DNA of 64,000 bases from Spirosoma telluris (GTDB lineage: Bacteria > Bacteroidota > Bacteroidia > Cytophagales > Spirosomataceae), in the NCBI GenBank assembly GCA_003259005.1, contig QLII01000001.1, forward strand, positions 930,001-994,000, in the 5' to 3' direction. Positions 20,757 through 31,424 of this stretch are shown here, in pieces. The notes under the pieces are model-generated. The model was not told the origin of the DNA, ran no database searches, and was given only the letters and a program-made list of their open reading frames with translations. Position 1 is the stretch's first letter. Every line of letters starts with the position of its first letter. The position numbers and the translations under genes were made by a program.

Positions 20757-22579
20757 CTACTTCCCCACCACGCTCAATTCCAAATGCGAGGGATAGGCAG
20801 CCGACCGGAAAATGGTATGGGTTGCCTTTTGGTAATCGCTTTCTTTCGCTTCGAAAATATTGGGAACAAATTTCTGGGGATTTCGGTCGATAATGGGGAA
20901 CCAACTGCTTTGAACCTGCACCATCAGCTTATGGCCTTTCTTGAACACGTGATTGATCGTATGTAAATCAATCGAGTAGGTTTCCGTTTTATTCGGCTGG
21001 ATGGCTTCTGGCTTTTCAAAGCTGTTGCGGAACCGACCCCGGAATACATCATTTGCCACCATAAGCTGGTAACCACTCATGGCGAGTTGCTTTGGATCAT
21101 AGGCCGGATAGACATCAATCAGTTTCACCACCCAGTCGGCGTCGCTGCCGGTTGTGGCGGCAAACAGTTTAGCTAACACCTCGCCCGTTACGGTTATGTC
21201 TTCGGTCAGGGCATCGGTTTCCCAGGAAAGCACGTCTGGGCGGTTGTGTACAAACCGCTGATCTTCCGTAAGCCAGGTGCGCCAGCGGGAACCCGGCCCG
21301 TAGGTCGCTTCAATGGGACGGGTCCGGTAGGGGACAGGTTGAGCCGGATCAGACATATAGGCGTCAGCACCAGCACTGGCCTTGGGCGCATCAAAAGACA
21401 GTTTTCCGTTGGCATGGAAATAAAGATTCCGTTTGGAGGCTTCTTTCGGTGGCCACGTTTCGTAGCGTTTCCAGGTATTGGAGCCCGTTTGAAACGTAAC
21501 GGCTTCGGCAAATTTTCCCGAGCCTTTCCCTTTCAGATAAAACGCAAACCAGGGTGCCTGAATCTCTTTCCGGAAGGTAACCGACGTTGCGGTATCGAAC
21601 TTGATGTTCCCCAAGGTGCTGCCATCGCTCCGGCCCCAGCCGCCGTGATTCCAGGGGCCTGCCACCAGAAAGTTTTTGTGCGCCTGGTCCTGTTTTTCCC
21701 AGAGTTGATAGGCTTTTAGGGGTCCATAAAAATCCTCCTGATCCCACCAGCCCGCTACATTCATGGTTGGGATTTTCGGGCTCTCAATGCGGTTAATCAA
21801 CGATTGTTTCTGCCAGAACGAGTCGTAGTTCGGGTGTTTCACAAAGTCGTTCCAGGTTGGTAGTTTCCCCTTGAAATACAGTTTATTAACATTCGACAGG
21901 GGGCCAAGTTTTAGGTACCAGTCGTAGGTGTCATAGTTGGGAAACGGGAATAACGAATCCGTTTTAGTAGCTTCTTCCATAAAAGCATACTCAAAGCCAT
22001 AACTCAATCGAAAAGCACCATTGTGGTGAAAATCGTCGCCCAGAAACATGTCGGAGGGGGTTGCCTGCTCCGAAACGACCACCAGGGCCGGGTGCGGATC
22101 GATGGCCGCTATTGCCGTAGTCCAGCCCGCATATGAAATCCCGTACATGCCTACCTTTTTGTTGTTATTGGGGACATGAGCCAGTAACCATTCGATGGTA
22201 TCATAGGTATCGGTGCTTTCGTCAATAGCCTTGGGATCTTTCTTGTTTCGGGTGAATCGTTGCATTTCAAAGGTCCCCTCCGATTTATACCGCCCCGAAT
22301 ATCCTGATAGACAAAGATGTAGCCATCATCGGCCATATCTTTTACGTACTGAATACGGTCCGGGCTATTGGTTTCGCTGACACCATAAGGGGTTCGGGTT
22401 AGCAAAAAGGGTAGCGGCTCTTTACTGTTTTTGAGGGTATATATTACTGTATTCAATTTAATTCCATCGCGCATCGGAATCAGCACCTCCTGGCGTTCGT
22501 AAGGGCTGGTTGTTTGTGCAGGTGTTGGCTGCGATAAAAGAAGAAAGAGTACAGGTAGCCAGAAGAGAATGATTTTCAT
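20757..22579 (-). CDS. CocE/NonD-type X-Pro dipeptidyl-peptidase family hydrolase
   Basis: About 607 residues from ATG 22579, with signal peptide (MKIILFWLPVLFLLLSQPTPAQ). The S15/CocE core follows: EVLIPMRDGIKLNTVIY, YIFVYQDIRGRYKSEGTF (after restoring one G near 22297), nucleophile Ser in MYGISYAGWTTAIAA, Asp region in PTMNVAGWWDQEDFYGP and His in VAGPWNHGGWGR. The C-terminal half is the jelly-roll PepX_C domain (DADWVVKLIDVYP, GHKLMVQVQSSWFP). Predicted periplasmic acylase or peptidase; substrate unknown. Its 5' end faces holA across about 150 bases of divergent intergenic DNA. Confidence 0.88.
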
Positions 22580-22726
22580 TGAGGAAGCGGTTGTAAGTGA
22601 AGCACTAAAGATAGAAAACCTAGCCATATCATCGCCAGGATTCTCACATAGCTTTTTGGTAAGGCCGTATATGTCTAATTTTGCCTGATAAACCGAATAC
22701 AACAAACCACAAACCAATACCCCGCT

Positions 22727-23760
22727 TTGATTCCTGCCGTTGACGCCCTGTTAAAAGACATCCGTAACAAGCGGATTGCCCCGTGTATCTGATTCATGGC
22801 GATGAGCCGTTTTACATTGACCGTATTGCCGATGAACTTGAAAAAGTGGCCGTTCCGGTTGCCGAACGCGGATTTAATCAATTTGTCCTCTTCGGAAAAG
22901 ATACGGATGCTGGAGCGGTTCTGAACTATGCCCGACGCTATCCATTCATGGCCGAACGGCAGTTGGTACTCGTGAAAGAGGCCCAGCAGATGAATGGCAT
23001 CAACGATAAATCGGCCCAGACGCTCTTTGAAGATTACGCGCTGAATCCACTCTCGAGCACAATTTTGATGCTGTGTTATACACGGGAAGACGGAAAGCCA
23101 GCCCTCGATGAGCGGAAAGCCTGGGTGAAAGCCTTTGGCGCAAAAGGCAAACTGTTAGGCGTTAAGAAGCTCTATGACAATAAAATACCCGATTGGGTAG
23201 GGGAGTACTGCCGTGAGCAGGGTGCCAAAGTCAGCCCGAAAGCCTGTCAACTCCTGGCCGATCACATTGGCAATGACCTCAAACGACTCGCCAGCGAAAT
23301 CGACAAAATCCTGATTAACCTGCACGTTGGCGAAGAGATTTCGGCCGCTACCGTCGAGCGATTAGTTGGCATCAGTAAAGAGTATAACGTTTTCGAACTC
23401 CAAAAAGCCATCACCCAGCGCGACGTTGTAAAGGCAAACCAGATTGTGGACTATTTCGGTCGTAACCCGAAAGATAACCCGCTCGTAGTCATTCTGGCCC
23501 AGTTGTTTGGGTATTTTAGTAAAGTCTTACTGGTGCAGGCGTCCAAAGATCAGACCGATAAAGGGCTGGCTCCGTTACTGGGCGTCAACCCGTTTTTTGT
23601 GAAAGATTATCTCTCCGCAGCCCGCACATTTCCGCTACCCAAAGTGGCTACCATCATCCACGCCATCCGTCGGGCAGATGCCCAAAGTAAAGGTATTGAC
23701 ACCCCAACCATGAACGAAAGTGATATTCTCCGCGAATTAGTGTTTGAAATTTTGCATTAG
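22727..23760 (+). CDS. holA: DNA polymerase III subunit delta
   Basis: The clamp-loader delta subunit opens the sliding clamp. Visible: VYLIHGDEPFYIDRIADEL, ARRYPFMAERQLVLVKEAQ, LLADHIGNDLKRLASEIDKI, and VERLVGISKEYNVFELQKAI, the normal order for HolA. The frame as given begins at GTG 22783, but one missing C in the CCCC before it hides the true start; restoring it gives IPAVDALLKDIRNKRIAPV from TTG 22727, the usual N-terminus. No ATG is in frame just upstream, so the exact start codon is uncertain. A strong hairpin follows. Confidence 0.9.
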
Positions 23761-23773
23761 ATAAATAGTAGTA

Positions 23774-23816
23774 TAAACGCAAAAAGCCACTGATAATCAG
23801 TGGCTTTTTGCGTTTA
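23774..23816. terminator. Rho-independent terminator after holA
   Basis: A perfect 20-bp stem with a 3-base loop (arms 23774-23793 and 23797-23816), A-rich at the left and T-rich at the right, so it can act in both directions. Confidence 0.88.
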
Positions 23817-23891
23817 CGTCTTTTTGAACACAATTAAATTATTAGTTAAAGGCGCGGTAATTAAGGCAACTGCCACATTTTTAGCTAATAT

Positions 23892-23906
23892 TGCAACATT
23901 GTTGCA
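23892..23906. promoter_or_regulatory. TGCAACATTGTTGCA palindrome upstream of TonB receptor
   Basis: A 15-bp palindrome with arms TGCAACA/TGTTGCA around a central T, 48 bases before the receptor start. Position and form fit a metal-responsive Fur/Zur-type operator, which would suit a receptor-lipoprotein unit for metal uptake. The regulator identity is inference; the palindrome itself is seen. Confidence 0.5.
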
Positions 23907-23954
23907 TAAATGGTCGAACCCTTAGCGTTGGCCAAAGACCGAGAAGAGAAACTA

Positions 23955-26347
23955 ATGCGTACCTATTGGAAAGTCTATTTATTGATTAGCGTATTGATCA
24001 GGACGATTTCCCTCGGTTGGGCGCAATCGGCAGCTTGCAATAAGGTAGTACAGGGCCGGATTGTCGGCTTGGATACCCGTGAGCCACTTATTGGGGCTAC
24101 TGTCTATATCCGCGAATTACAAACGGGTACAGTTGCCGATTCGACGGGTGCTTTCCGGATTGATCATCTGTGTATCGGCAAGTATATGATTGATTATCAA
24201 TTTGTTGGATATAAAACCAAAACGGTCTCTATAACGGTTGGTACAGATTCGTCACGGATGATAGCCACCGTGCAACTCGTGCCCGATAACCAGCTATTGA
24301 AGGAAGTTGTCGTTACCGAGCATCGTTCGGAAGCCCAGCAACTGCTGCAAACCCAGGTTAGCTTGTCGGGGGCGGCTCTTGATCAAACGCGGGGGCAGTC
24401 GCTGGGCGAGAGCCTGAAATCACTCGCGGGTTTGTATTCGATTCAGACAGGCCCCAGTATTTCCAAACCAGTCATTCATGGACTTTATAGCAACCGGATT
24501 ATTATTCTGAACAACGGCATCCGGCAGGAAGATCAGCAATGGGGTACGGAACATGCGCCACAGGTCGATCAGTTTCTGGCTTCCCGGTTGACGGTTATAA
24601 AGGGGGCTGCCAGTATCCGCTATGGCTCCGATGCCATTGGGGTGTCATTTTAGTGGAACCTAAACCAATGCCTACCCAGCCGGGAATGGGGGTGAACTAA
24701 ATGTAGTAGGAGGGACCAATGGTGGTTTAGGGGTAGCATCGGGCATGCTGGAAGGGGCGTTCGACAGGAAGTTAGCAGGATTAAGCTGGCGGTTGCAGGG
24801 AACGCTCAAGCGGTCTGGCTACGTGCGAACCCCAAACTATTACCTGGAAAACACGAGCTATCACGAAACTAATTTTTCGGGCGATTTGCATTACGACCAC
24901 CGCAATTGGGGGGCGGAGGTGTTTTATAGTCAGTTCGATACCAAGGTTGGGCTGTTTACGGGGGCACAGGTCGGTAGCCTGGCTGATCTGTATGCGGCTA
25001 TCAATAGTCCACAGCCACTGGTGCAACCCGGATTTTCCTACGCCCTCGACCGTCCTTATCAGGATGTCCGGCATGATTTGCTGAAAGTGCGTGCCTATAT
25101 CCACAGCGCCAAAGGGGGACCCTTACCGCCACCTTCGCCCGACAGCAGAATACCCGCCGGGAGTACGATTATGTTTCATTCAGCGGAGCACTCAATCCCG
25201 AGCTATACCTCAAATTGGTCACGCACACCACCGATCTGGTTTGGGAACATGCGCCCATTAAAACCAAAGCCGCTGGACAATGGTCGGGTAGTCTGGGATT
25301 TAATGGGATCACGCAAAGCAATGTCCGCCAGTATCTGTTTTTGATCCCTAATTTCCGAAACTATGGCGCGGGGCTGTTTGCCATTGAACGGTATGCCGTT
25401 GGCCCCTGGACGCTGGAAGGTGGACTGCGGTATGATTATCGGTGGTTGAGAGCCTATTTTCTGGATGAAGCTACCCGGCAGACCTATAACGAGACTCATG
25501 AGTGGCAAAACGCGAACGGCTCATTGGGTATCGCCTATCAGCTTCGGCCTGATCTAACCCTGACTGCTAACCTGAGTACCGCCTGGCGTGCCCCCAACGT
25601 AGCGGATTTGTATTCGAATGGCCTACACCAAAGTGCGGTGGCCTATGAGCGGGGTAATCCGAATCTGAAGCCTGAGCAGGCGTATAATGCTAACCTTGTA
25701 CTGGCGTATGCAGGCAAGCGACTCAGTGGCGAAATTGGCGTTTATAACAACCTCATTCATAATTACATCTATCTCAAACCCGATTCGGTGCCCATTATCC
25801 GGCAACGTGGGCTTTCCCATCATATACCTATACACAGGTGCAGGCAACGTTTCGAGGCATGGATGCCACCCTGAACTATAAACTGACGGATCAACTGACA
25901 GTAACGACTAAAAACTCCCTGTTATTCGCCTATAACCAAACCGATCATGGATACCTGGTGTTTATTCCCGCCAATCGGTCAGACAATAGCCTGCGTTACG
26001 ACTGGGCGAAGGTAGGAAAACTGTCGAACCTGTACGTCTCCCTGAGTGGGTTATATGTAGCCCGGCAAAACCGTGCTCCGGCTGTGACAACCCGGCAGGA
26101 AAATGGGCAGGTCATCTTTACCGGCGATTTTGCTGCGCCACCACCAGCTTATTTTCTACTGGGTGCCGAACTGGGCTTCATGGCTCAGGTGGGCTCCCAA
26201 ACGATGACCTTTAGTGTAAGTGGTGCCAATCTGGCCAATGTAGCCTATCGCGATTACCTGAACCGCTTTCGTTACTTCGCCGATGAGCCGGGCCGGACTA
26301 TCCTGCTCAAAGTGAAGCTGCCCTTCTCTGTAGCCAAACGCGCTTGA
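23955..26347 (+). CDS. TonB-dependent outer-membrane receptor
   Basis: About 798 residues once four single G losses (near 24640, 24692, 25115, 25808) are restored. ATG 23955 gives a signal peptide (MRTYWKVYLLISVLIRTISL). Then a carboxypeptidase-like domain (VQGRIVGLDTREPLIGATVY, GAFRIDHLCIGKY), the plug (SLGESLKSLAGLYSIQTGPS, IRYGSDAIGG) and a beta-barrel ending in an aromatic-rich strand. These receptors import metal chelates, cofactors or other ligands using TonB. A palindromic operator lies upstream and a lipoprotein gene downstream on the same strand; the pair resembles predicted metal-uptake units in Bacteroidota. The substrate is not shown by the sequence. Confidence 0.88.
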
Positions 26348-26466
26348 AATAATGAATAATGAATAATGAATAATGAATAATGAATAATGAATAATGAATA
26401 ATGAATAATGAATAATGAATAATGAATAATGAATAATGAATAATGAATAATGAATAATGAATAATG
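26348..26466. repeat. Heptanucleotide tandem array, 17 x AATAATG
   Basis: Seventeen exact copies of AATAATG start directly after the TonB receptor stop codon. An array of this purity is expected to change length by slippage. Confidence 0.95.
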
Positions 26467-26509
26467 AATTGATTATCAGGCGATTAAATTTGTCCGCTAT
26501 TTGTTTTAC

Positions 26510-26579
26510 ATTAACCATTAACCATTAACCATTAACCATTAACCATTAACCATTAACCATTAACCATTAACCATTAACC
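26510..26579. repeat. Heptanucleotide tandem array, 10 x ATTAACC
   Basis: Ten exact copies of ATTAACC plus a partial ATT, 40 bases before the start of the lipoprotein gene. On the other strand the unit reads GGTTAAT, an AATGG-type heptamer when phased differently, like the first array. It sits where the promoter or leader of the lipoprotein gene should be. Confidence 0.95.
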
Positions 26580-26619
26580 ATTTTTTACCCCCCTGTCTCA
26601 CGTTTAAAATTTGTTAGTT

Positions 26620-27177
26620 ATGAAGTACTTAAAAAATCAATTAGTTTGGTTCTCCTGTGTTGCTTTACTGGCTGGAGCCTGTAATAAGGATGAGCAAAAT
26701 GTGGCACCAACCGACGATAATGAAGCCATTACAACCGCTACCTTAACCCTAACCAACAAGGCTACACCAACGGAGAGTGTAACGGCAACCATTGAAAACC
26801 TGAATACAACGGCTGACTTCAGCAAAGCTACGCTCAGCCTAAAAGCCAATACGACCTATACGGGTGTGATCACTCTGCTCGACAAAACGAAAACACCTGT
26901 TCTCGATGCAACGGCTGAAATAAAAGAGAAAGCGAACGAGCATTTGTTCGTCTATACACCTACCCCCGCGAACCTTTTAACAATTACGCTGACCGATAGG
27001 GATACCAACCCTACCCCTGGCCCGTATCCCATCGGGTTAACAACCGAAGTAAAAACTGGGGCTGTGGGTTCTGGTAAACTAAACGTTGTATTGCGGCACC
27101 AGCCGAATGCTAAAAATGGCACCGCTGCACCAGGATCTTCAGATTTAGATACTGATTTTACAGTGGTCGTTAACTAG
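26620..27177 (+). CDS. Lipoprotein, receptor-associated, type 1 periplasmic-binding-like
   Basis: A 185-residue protein with a lipobox: MKYLKNQLVWFSCVALLAG then ACNKDE, so Cys about 22 is lipidated. The rest is Thr-rich beta structure (TATLTLTNKATPTESVTATI, TPTPANLLTITLTDRDTN) ending in GSSDLDTDFTVVVN. It resembles lipoproteins found beside TonB receptors in metal-regulated loci of Spirosoma-like genomes, but I recognise this only by pattern. The gene follows two heptamer arrays that could tune its expression. Confidence 0.75.
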   Translation: MKYLKNQLVWFSCVALLAGACNKDEQNVAPTDDNEAITTATLTLTNKATPTESVTATIENLNTTADFSKATLSLKANTTYTGVITLLDKTKTPVLDATAEIKEKANEHLFVYTPTPANLLTITLTDRDTNPTPGPYPIGLTTEVKTGAVGSGKLNVVLRHQPNAKNGTAAPGSSDLDTDFTVVVN

Positions 27178-27191
27178 GAGCCTGTACAAAA

Positions 27192-27220
27192 AAACGCTGA
27201 CCCTTTTTGAGTCAGCGTTT
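27192..27220 (+). terminator. Terminator after the lipoprotein gene
   Basis: Stem AAACGCTGAC (27192-27201) / GTCAGCGTTT (27211-27220), 15 bases past the stop. A related hairpin with the same outer sequence is at 27350-27382. Confidence 0.85.
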
Positions 27221-27349
27221 CCCATATACCCATATATGTAGCTCATTGAAACCTGCAGGCAGGCCCGCAATGAACACGGAAAACTACGCAAAAATTAGGC
27301 CAATGTGTGTCGCTGTTCGGGCCATTCGCTCAGTATTTGGTAGAGCAAA

Positions 27350-27382
27350 AAAAACGCTGGACCCATCAGGCTCAGCGTTTTT
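27350..27382. terminator. Second AACGCTG hairpin
   Basis: AAAAACGCTG (27350-27359) pairs with CAGCGTTTTT (27373-27382). It is a degenerate duplicate of the hairpin at 27192 and faces the end of the minus-strand hydrolase, whose stop is at 27479. Confidence 0.75.
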
Positions 27383-27478
27383 ATCCCAAATTTAACTTTT
27401 GTCACAACCTGTTTCGACCCAAAATGTGACTCCCACTTTCCTGATATACGGAGTCAGGAAGGGTAAGGTTGCGTTCAT

Positions 27479-28461
27479 TTATAACCATTGCCGATAAAAG
27501 TTCAGGATATCCGCTCGCATTGTTTCTGTTTCCTGATGGCCTGTTTCGTAAATAATTAATTTCCAGGCGCTTGGGGCTCCATCCCGCTGATAGATTTCTA
27601 GTAACTGCTGATTTATTTTTTCAAGTCCTGCCAGGGGTGTCAATGGATCGAATCTTCCTGCTAAACTAAAATGGGGCGTGGCGAAATGAGTCCATTGATT
27701 TGCCCTGTGGTAAACTGAGTTAGCAGGCCAGGAACATAGTAATAGATTCCATGCAAACCGAGTCCTTTTGCCTCCAAAAGCGACTGGTAATCAGTGAGGC
27801 AGCAGAGATCGACACACACCTTTATGCGTTCGTCCAAAGCCGCCAGCCACCAGGCCATCGTGCTTCCCATCGACATACCCATCGTGGCGATGCGTCGGGC
27901 ATCCACATCGGGTCTGGTTTGTAAGTAATCCAGGGCCCGTAAATGGTCGTAAACCATCATACCCCAGAGCACCTGACCATTCCAGAGCATCTCCTTAAAG
28001 GTATCCATTTCCCCGCGTCCCTGACGTTCACCGAAGCACCAGCTGTCAATGCACAAGCCTGCATAACCCGCCCGAGCTAATGCCAGTGCATAAGGCGGCT
28101 TCTGCATTTCGGGTCTACCCAGTACGAATTCGTTTTTGCCCACCCCATATTGGCCAAAATGAGAATGGTTAAATAAAACCACGGGTAATTTGCCTGTGTG
28201 ATTCTTTGGTTTGGTAAAATAGGCTGGAGCCTTCTCCAGTCCATTGATATCCAGAAGAAGTTTTTCCGTAATCAACTCATCGGTTTCCTGCGTGGAGATC
28301 AATTCTACGGTGATAGGTCGTTGTCGGTCAGGTAGTTTGCCCAGCAACTCATACAAATCCTTTCGTTGCTTTTTCTTGCTGATCACTACAGATTGGGGTA
28401 AATGAAGTTCGGGCATAGGGTAGGAAGCTTTTACTGGATCTGTAATCTGAGGATAGAACAC
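27479..28461 (-). CDS. Dienelactone-hydrolase / acetyl-xylan-esterase-like alpha/beta hydrolase
   Basis: About 327 residues after restoring one C near 27674. Shows [35 protein letters not shown], nucleophile Ser in [19 protein letters not shown], Asp in [11 protein letters not shown] and His in [11 protein letters not shown], a complete triad. No signal peptide is seen, so it is probably cytoplasmic. The family cleaves esters or cyclic lactones; substrate unknown. The start ATG 28461 is the first in frame. Confidence 0.8.
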
Positions 28462-28486
28462 TGATTTTCAGATGACTTGGTTGTAA

Positions 28487-28609
28487 ATTGATTCTTTGGA
28501 TTCTATTGACTCTACAGGGTTCTATTGCCTCTGATTATCCGTACGACAGAATCCATTAGAATCCAAAGAATCAATAGAATCAATAGAATCTAAATTAGAA
28601 GGGTGCTAG
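28487..28609. repeat. Imperfect inverted repeat of ATTCTATTG units with dispersed box, copy C
   Basis: The left arm (28487-28514) pairs with 28548-28575 at most positions, and the right side adds further AATCAATAG units. The right border, on the minus strand AGCACCCTTCTAATTTAGAT, matches the dispersed box of copies B and D. It separates two minus-strand genes and overlaps the last codon of the histidine kinase. Confidence 0.6.
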
Positions 28610-30540
28610 GCAACGAAAGTTTCTTTCGTCGTAGGCAACTCAATAATAAACGCCGTGCCTTCTCCTTCCTGAGTCTGAACCTGCAAGGAGCCATTGTGGC
28701 CTTTGGTAATAATGTCGTAGGAGAGTGAAAGCCCCAGACCTGTACCAGCACCACTCGGTTTCGTGGTAAAAAAAGGCTGAAAAATTTTGTCTCGTACTGC
28801 TTGGGGTATACCCGTGCCATTGTCCTCAATCCGAATAATTACTCGATTTTCAATACGTCTCGTGCTGATTTTTACGGTTGGTTGGTAGTGGTCAGGCTGT
28901 TGCTTTTTCTTTTCGGCAACCGCGTAAAAAGCGTTGTTCAACAAATTGAGTAACACCCGTCCCAAGTCCTGCGGCACTGCGTAAATAGTGCCTGCCTGAG
29001 GGTCAAACTCCGTGTTTAATGAGGCATTGAAGGTTTTGTCTTTAGCGCGCAACCCATGATAGGACAACCGCAGGTATTCGTCGCAAAGTTCGTTTAAATC
29101 GGTGGGGGCTCGTTCGCCGGTGGAGGTTCGGGAGTGTTCCAGCATTCCTTTAACAATGGCCGAAGCCCGACTGCCATGATGGGTAATCTTCTGGAGATTC
29201 AATGTCAGATCACTCAGAATCTCATCGACATACGCTTTATCCGAATCGGGTAACTTGTCAAGTGGTCCATCTTTTAACTCATCTATCAACTCCGTGCTGA
29301 CTTCCGAGAAATTATTGACGAAGTTCAGTGGATTCTGAATTTCGTGAGCGATACCTGCCGTCAGTTCTCCCAGGGAAGCCATTTTTTCTGATTGAATAAG
29401 CTGAGCCTGAGTGGTCTTTAATTCCGCCAGCGTTTGTTGTAGCGCTTCTTTTTGTTCATTCAACTGCTGGTTTGCCAGATGCTTAGCGCGGTTATTACGC
29501 GTCAGAATAAGCGAGAAACCTATTAAGAGGGCGATGACCCCAACCAGAACCAGCACAAACTGCCGTTGCCGATTGGACTCCTGTTCCCGTAGTTGGCGAT
29601 CTTTGGTTAAGAGTTTGATTTGAGCTTCCTTTTTGAGCAGATTTTGCTTGTAGGCCAGCGAAGCCAGACGCCGGGTTGTCGTTTCAGCGGTTAAGCTGTC
29701 TTTGTAGGCACTATATTGTAAGAAATATTGATAGGCCTTCGCATAGTTGCCCTCTTTCGCAAACGCCTTACTCAAGGCCTGGCTGGAGTCGCGCCGTTTT
29801 CGCTGTTCTTTGAGTTGACTGGCGACTTGTGGACTGCTCTTGTCAAAATGGATAAGGGTATCGAGCAGACGATCAACGATATCGGGCTTAAAGCGGAAAT
29901 GACGACCCTGAAATGGTTCAAAGGTTGCGCCGGGAATCGGAGTTATATACTCGAAGGGGTTGGGTTGGGCAGATCGTCTATCGGCAATTCGTTTATCAGG
30001 TTGGGCATTAGGGGCATTATTTTCAAACGGAAATGTTCTGGCTTTCCCTCGACTCATCATGGATGCACTGACTCCCATAGCGCGCCCTACTGACTCCAGA
30101 ACCGGGACAAATGACGCAGAAAGCACGGGCGAATTACGGCTACTGACTCGCTGGATACGGGAGATCTGGCTCATTACCCAGACCAGTTCTTTTAAATCAC
30201 GAAGTTGCTCGCCAAGTTGGCTGGCTTCCTGCAAAAGAGCCGTCGCCTGCTGGGTTTGCTGTTCCTGAAAGCGAATGCCTGCCAACTGACATAGCGCGAT
30301 TACCTGACCAGGCTGGAAGGCAAGCTGGCGGGAAATCGAGAGTAATGAATCCGCTACCTGACTAGAATTAATTGGCTGACTCAATGCCCCCTTTAAACGA
30401 CCAATATCGTTTCTGGAAAGTTGTTGTTGGTTTTTCGACAGGCTATCTGCCTGTATCTGTTGTGCTTGTAGAGGAAACGCAGTCACGGTTAAAAACAGCG
30501 TTACGAACCGTAAACCATAAACGAATGAAGGCTGCTTCAT
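28606..30540 (-). CDS. Sensor histidine kinase with N-terminal TPR-like region
   Basis: 644 residues from ATG 30540 (signal MKQPSFVYGLRFVTLFLTVT). Residues to about 310 are helical repeat-like (ALCQLAGIRFQEQQTQQATA; AKEGNYAKAYQYFLQYSAYK), then a transmembrane helix (FVLVLVGVIALLIGFSLIL), a coiled coil, a HisKA H-box (ELTAGIAHEIQNPLNFV), N-box (LLNLLNNAFYAV), DNGTGIP and GTGLGLSLSYDI. The kinase is complete, with no frameshift. No response regulator is adjacent, so the partner is elsewhere. Such TPR kinases are numerous in Cytophagales. Confidence 0.9.
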   Translation of the reverse strand: MKQPSFVYGLRFVTLFLTVTAFPLQAQQIQADSLSKNQQQLSRNDIGRLKGALSQPINSSQVADSLLSISRQLAFQPGQVIALCQLAGIRFQEQQTQQATALLQEASQLGEQLRDLKELVWVMSQISRIQRVSSRNSPVLSASFVPVLESVGRAMGVSASMMSRGKARTFPFENNAPNAQPDKRIADRRSAQPNPFEYITPIPGATFEPFQGRHFRFKPDIVDRLLDTLIHFDKSSPQVASQLKEQRKRRDSSQALSKAFAKEGNYAKAYQYFLQYSAYKDSLTAETTTRRLASLAYKQNLLKKEAQIKLLTKDRQLREQESNRQRQFVLVLVGVIALLIGFSLILTRNNRAKHLANQQLNEQKEALQQTLAELKTTQAQLIQSEKMASLGELTAGIAHEIQNPLNFVNNFSEVSTELIDELKDGPLDKLPDSDKAYVDEILSDLTLNLQKITHHGSRASAIVKGMLEHSRTSTGERAPTDLNELCDEYLRLSYHGLRAKDKTFNASLNTEFDPQAGTIYAVPQDLGRVLLNLLNNAFYAVAEKKKQQPDHYQPTVKISTRRIENRVIIRIEDNGTGIPQAVRDKIFQPFFTTKPSGAGTGLGLSLSYDIITKGHNGSLQVQTQEGEGTAFIIELPTTKETFVA

Positions 30541-31424
30541 GACTAACGAAATCAAAAACCGTATGCTTCGACTAATTACGCTGGAGTAGATTAGTAGTAC
30601 ATAACCAAACAATTACAAGTATACCTTGAAAATAGCTACAAAGTGGGTTTCTTAGTAATCCACTTACCTAATCTAATCGTAGAATACGGATAAATCTACC
30701 GACTTAGGATCAGGGCTTATCGGGTTTTGACATTAGTTAGCGGCATGAGATTCGCTAGCATAATGGCAGACTATTCTTCTGAACTCAACATCTAAATACG
30801 GATAAAAGTAAAATAAATTTGATCCTTTGGTGGAAATATTTGGATTAAAAAAAGATTAGTCCATTAAAATTCAGCAAACATTTTAAGGTCCTGTCTGCTA
30901 CATGCTCTACCCAAAAGCTAAGCACTGCAGAACCATGGGGCAGCTTTTAAAGCTGTGTATACAAGTCTTATAAATCCATTAGTATTCTTGGTTTTAATGG
31001 TTGGTATAGGAAAGGTACAGCAGACAAGTTCTCAGTAAACAATCATATATTGGAGTCAGGACCTGACTGTAAGAGCCGATCAGGATTTAGTTGCCAGGCC
31101 AGATACCGGCGATCAGATAAGTTCGATTGAGTCACGAGGGGCTCCCAGCAAATACCTGGTTATTCAGTACGAGCACAACCCAAAACCGTTGATTTCCAGG
31201 AAGGAAGTTTGGAGTTATATAGACAACTAAAAAACCGCCTGGCGATCGTATAAAAAAGAACTTTTTCGGTTTGTTAAGTATACTGGAGGCTGGGTAGAAT
31301 ACATTATAAATAGACTAATCTGCCCTGTTGCCTATTGGATCTATGCCTCCCCTACGTAAAAATCGAAACGCCAACGCAACTGAGGCCGTTTTTAGGAAAG
31401 ATCAATTGAAAACCGATCAGGTTT
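30541..31424. other. Gene-poor stretch
   Basis: About 880 bases with no convincing ORF on either strand. A 36-codon plus frame from 31344 (MPPLRKNRNANATEAVF) overlaps the end of the next gene and is not supported. No terminator or repeat was recognised beyond ordinary spacer. Confidence 0.5.

Noticed and set aside
26348..26579. CRISPR array
   Set aside because: Units are 7 bases, directly joined and without spacers.
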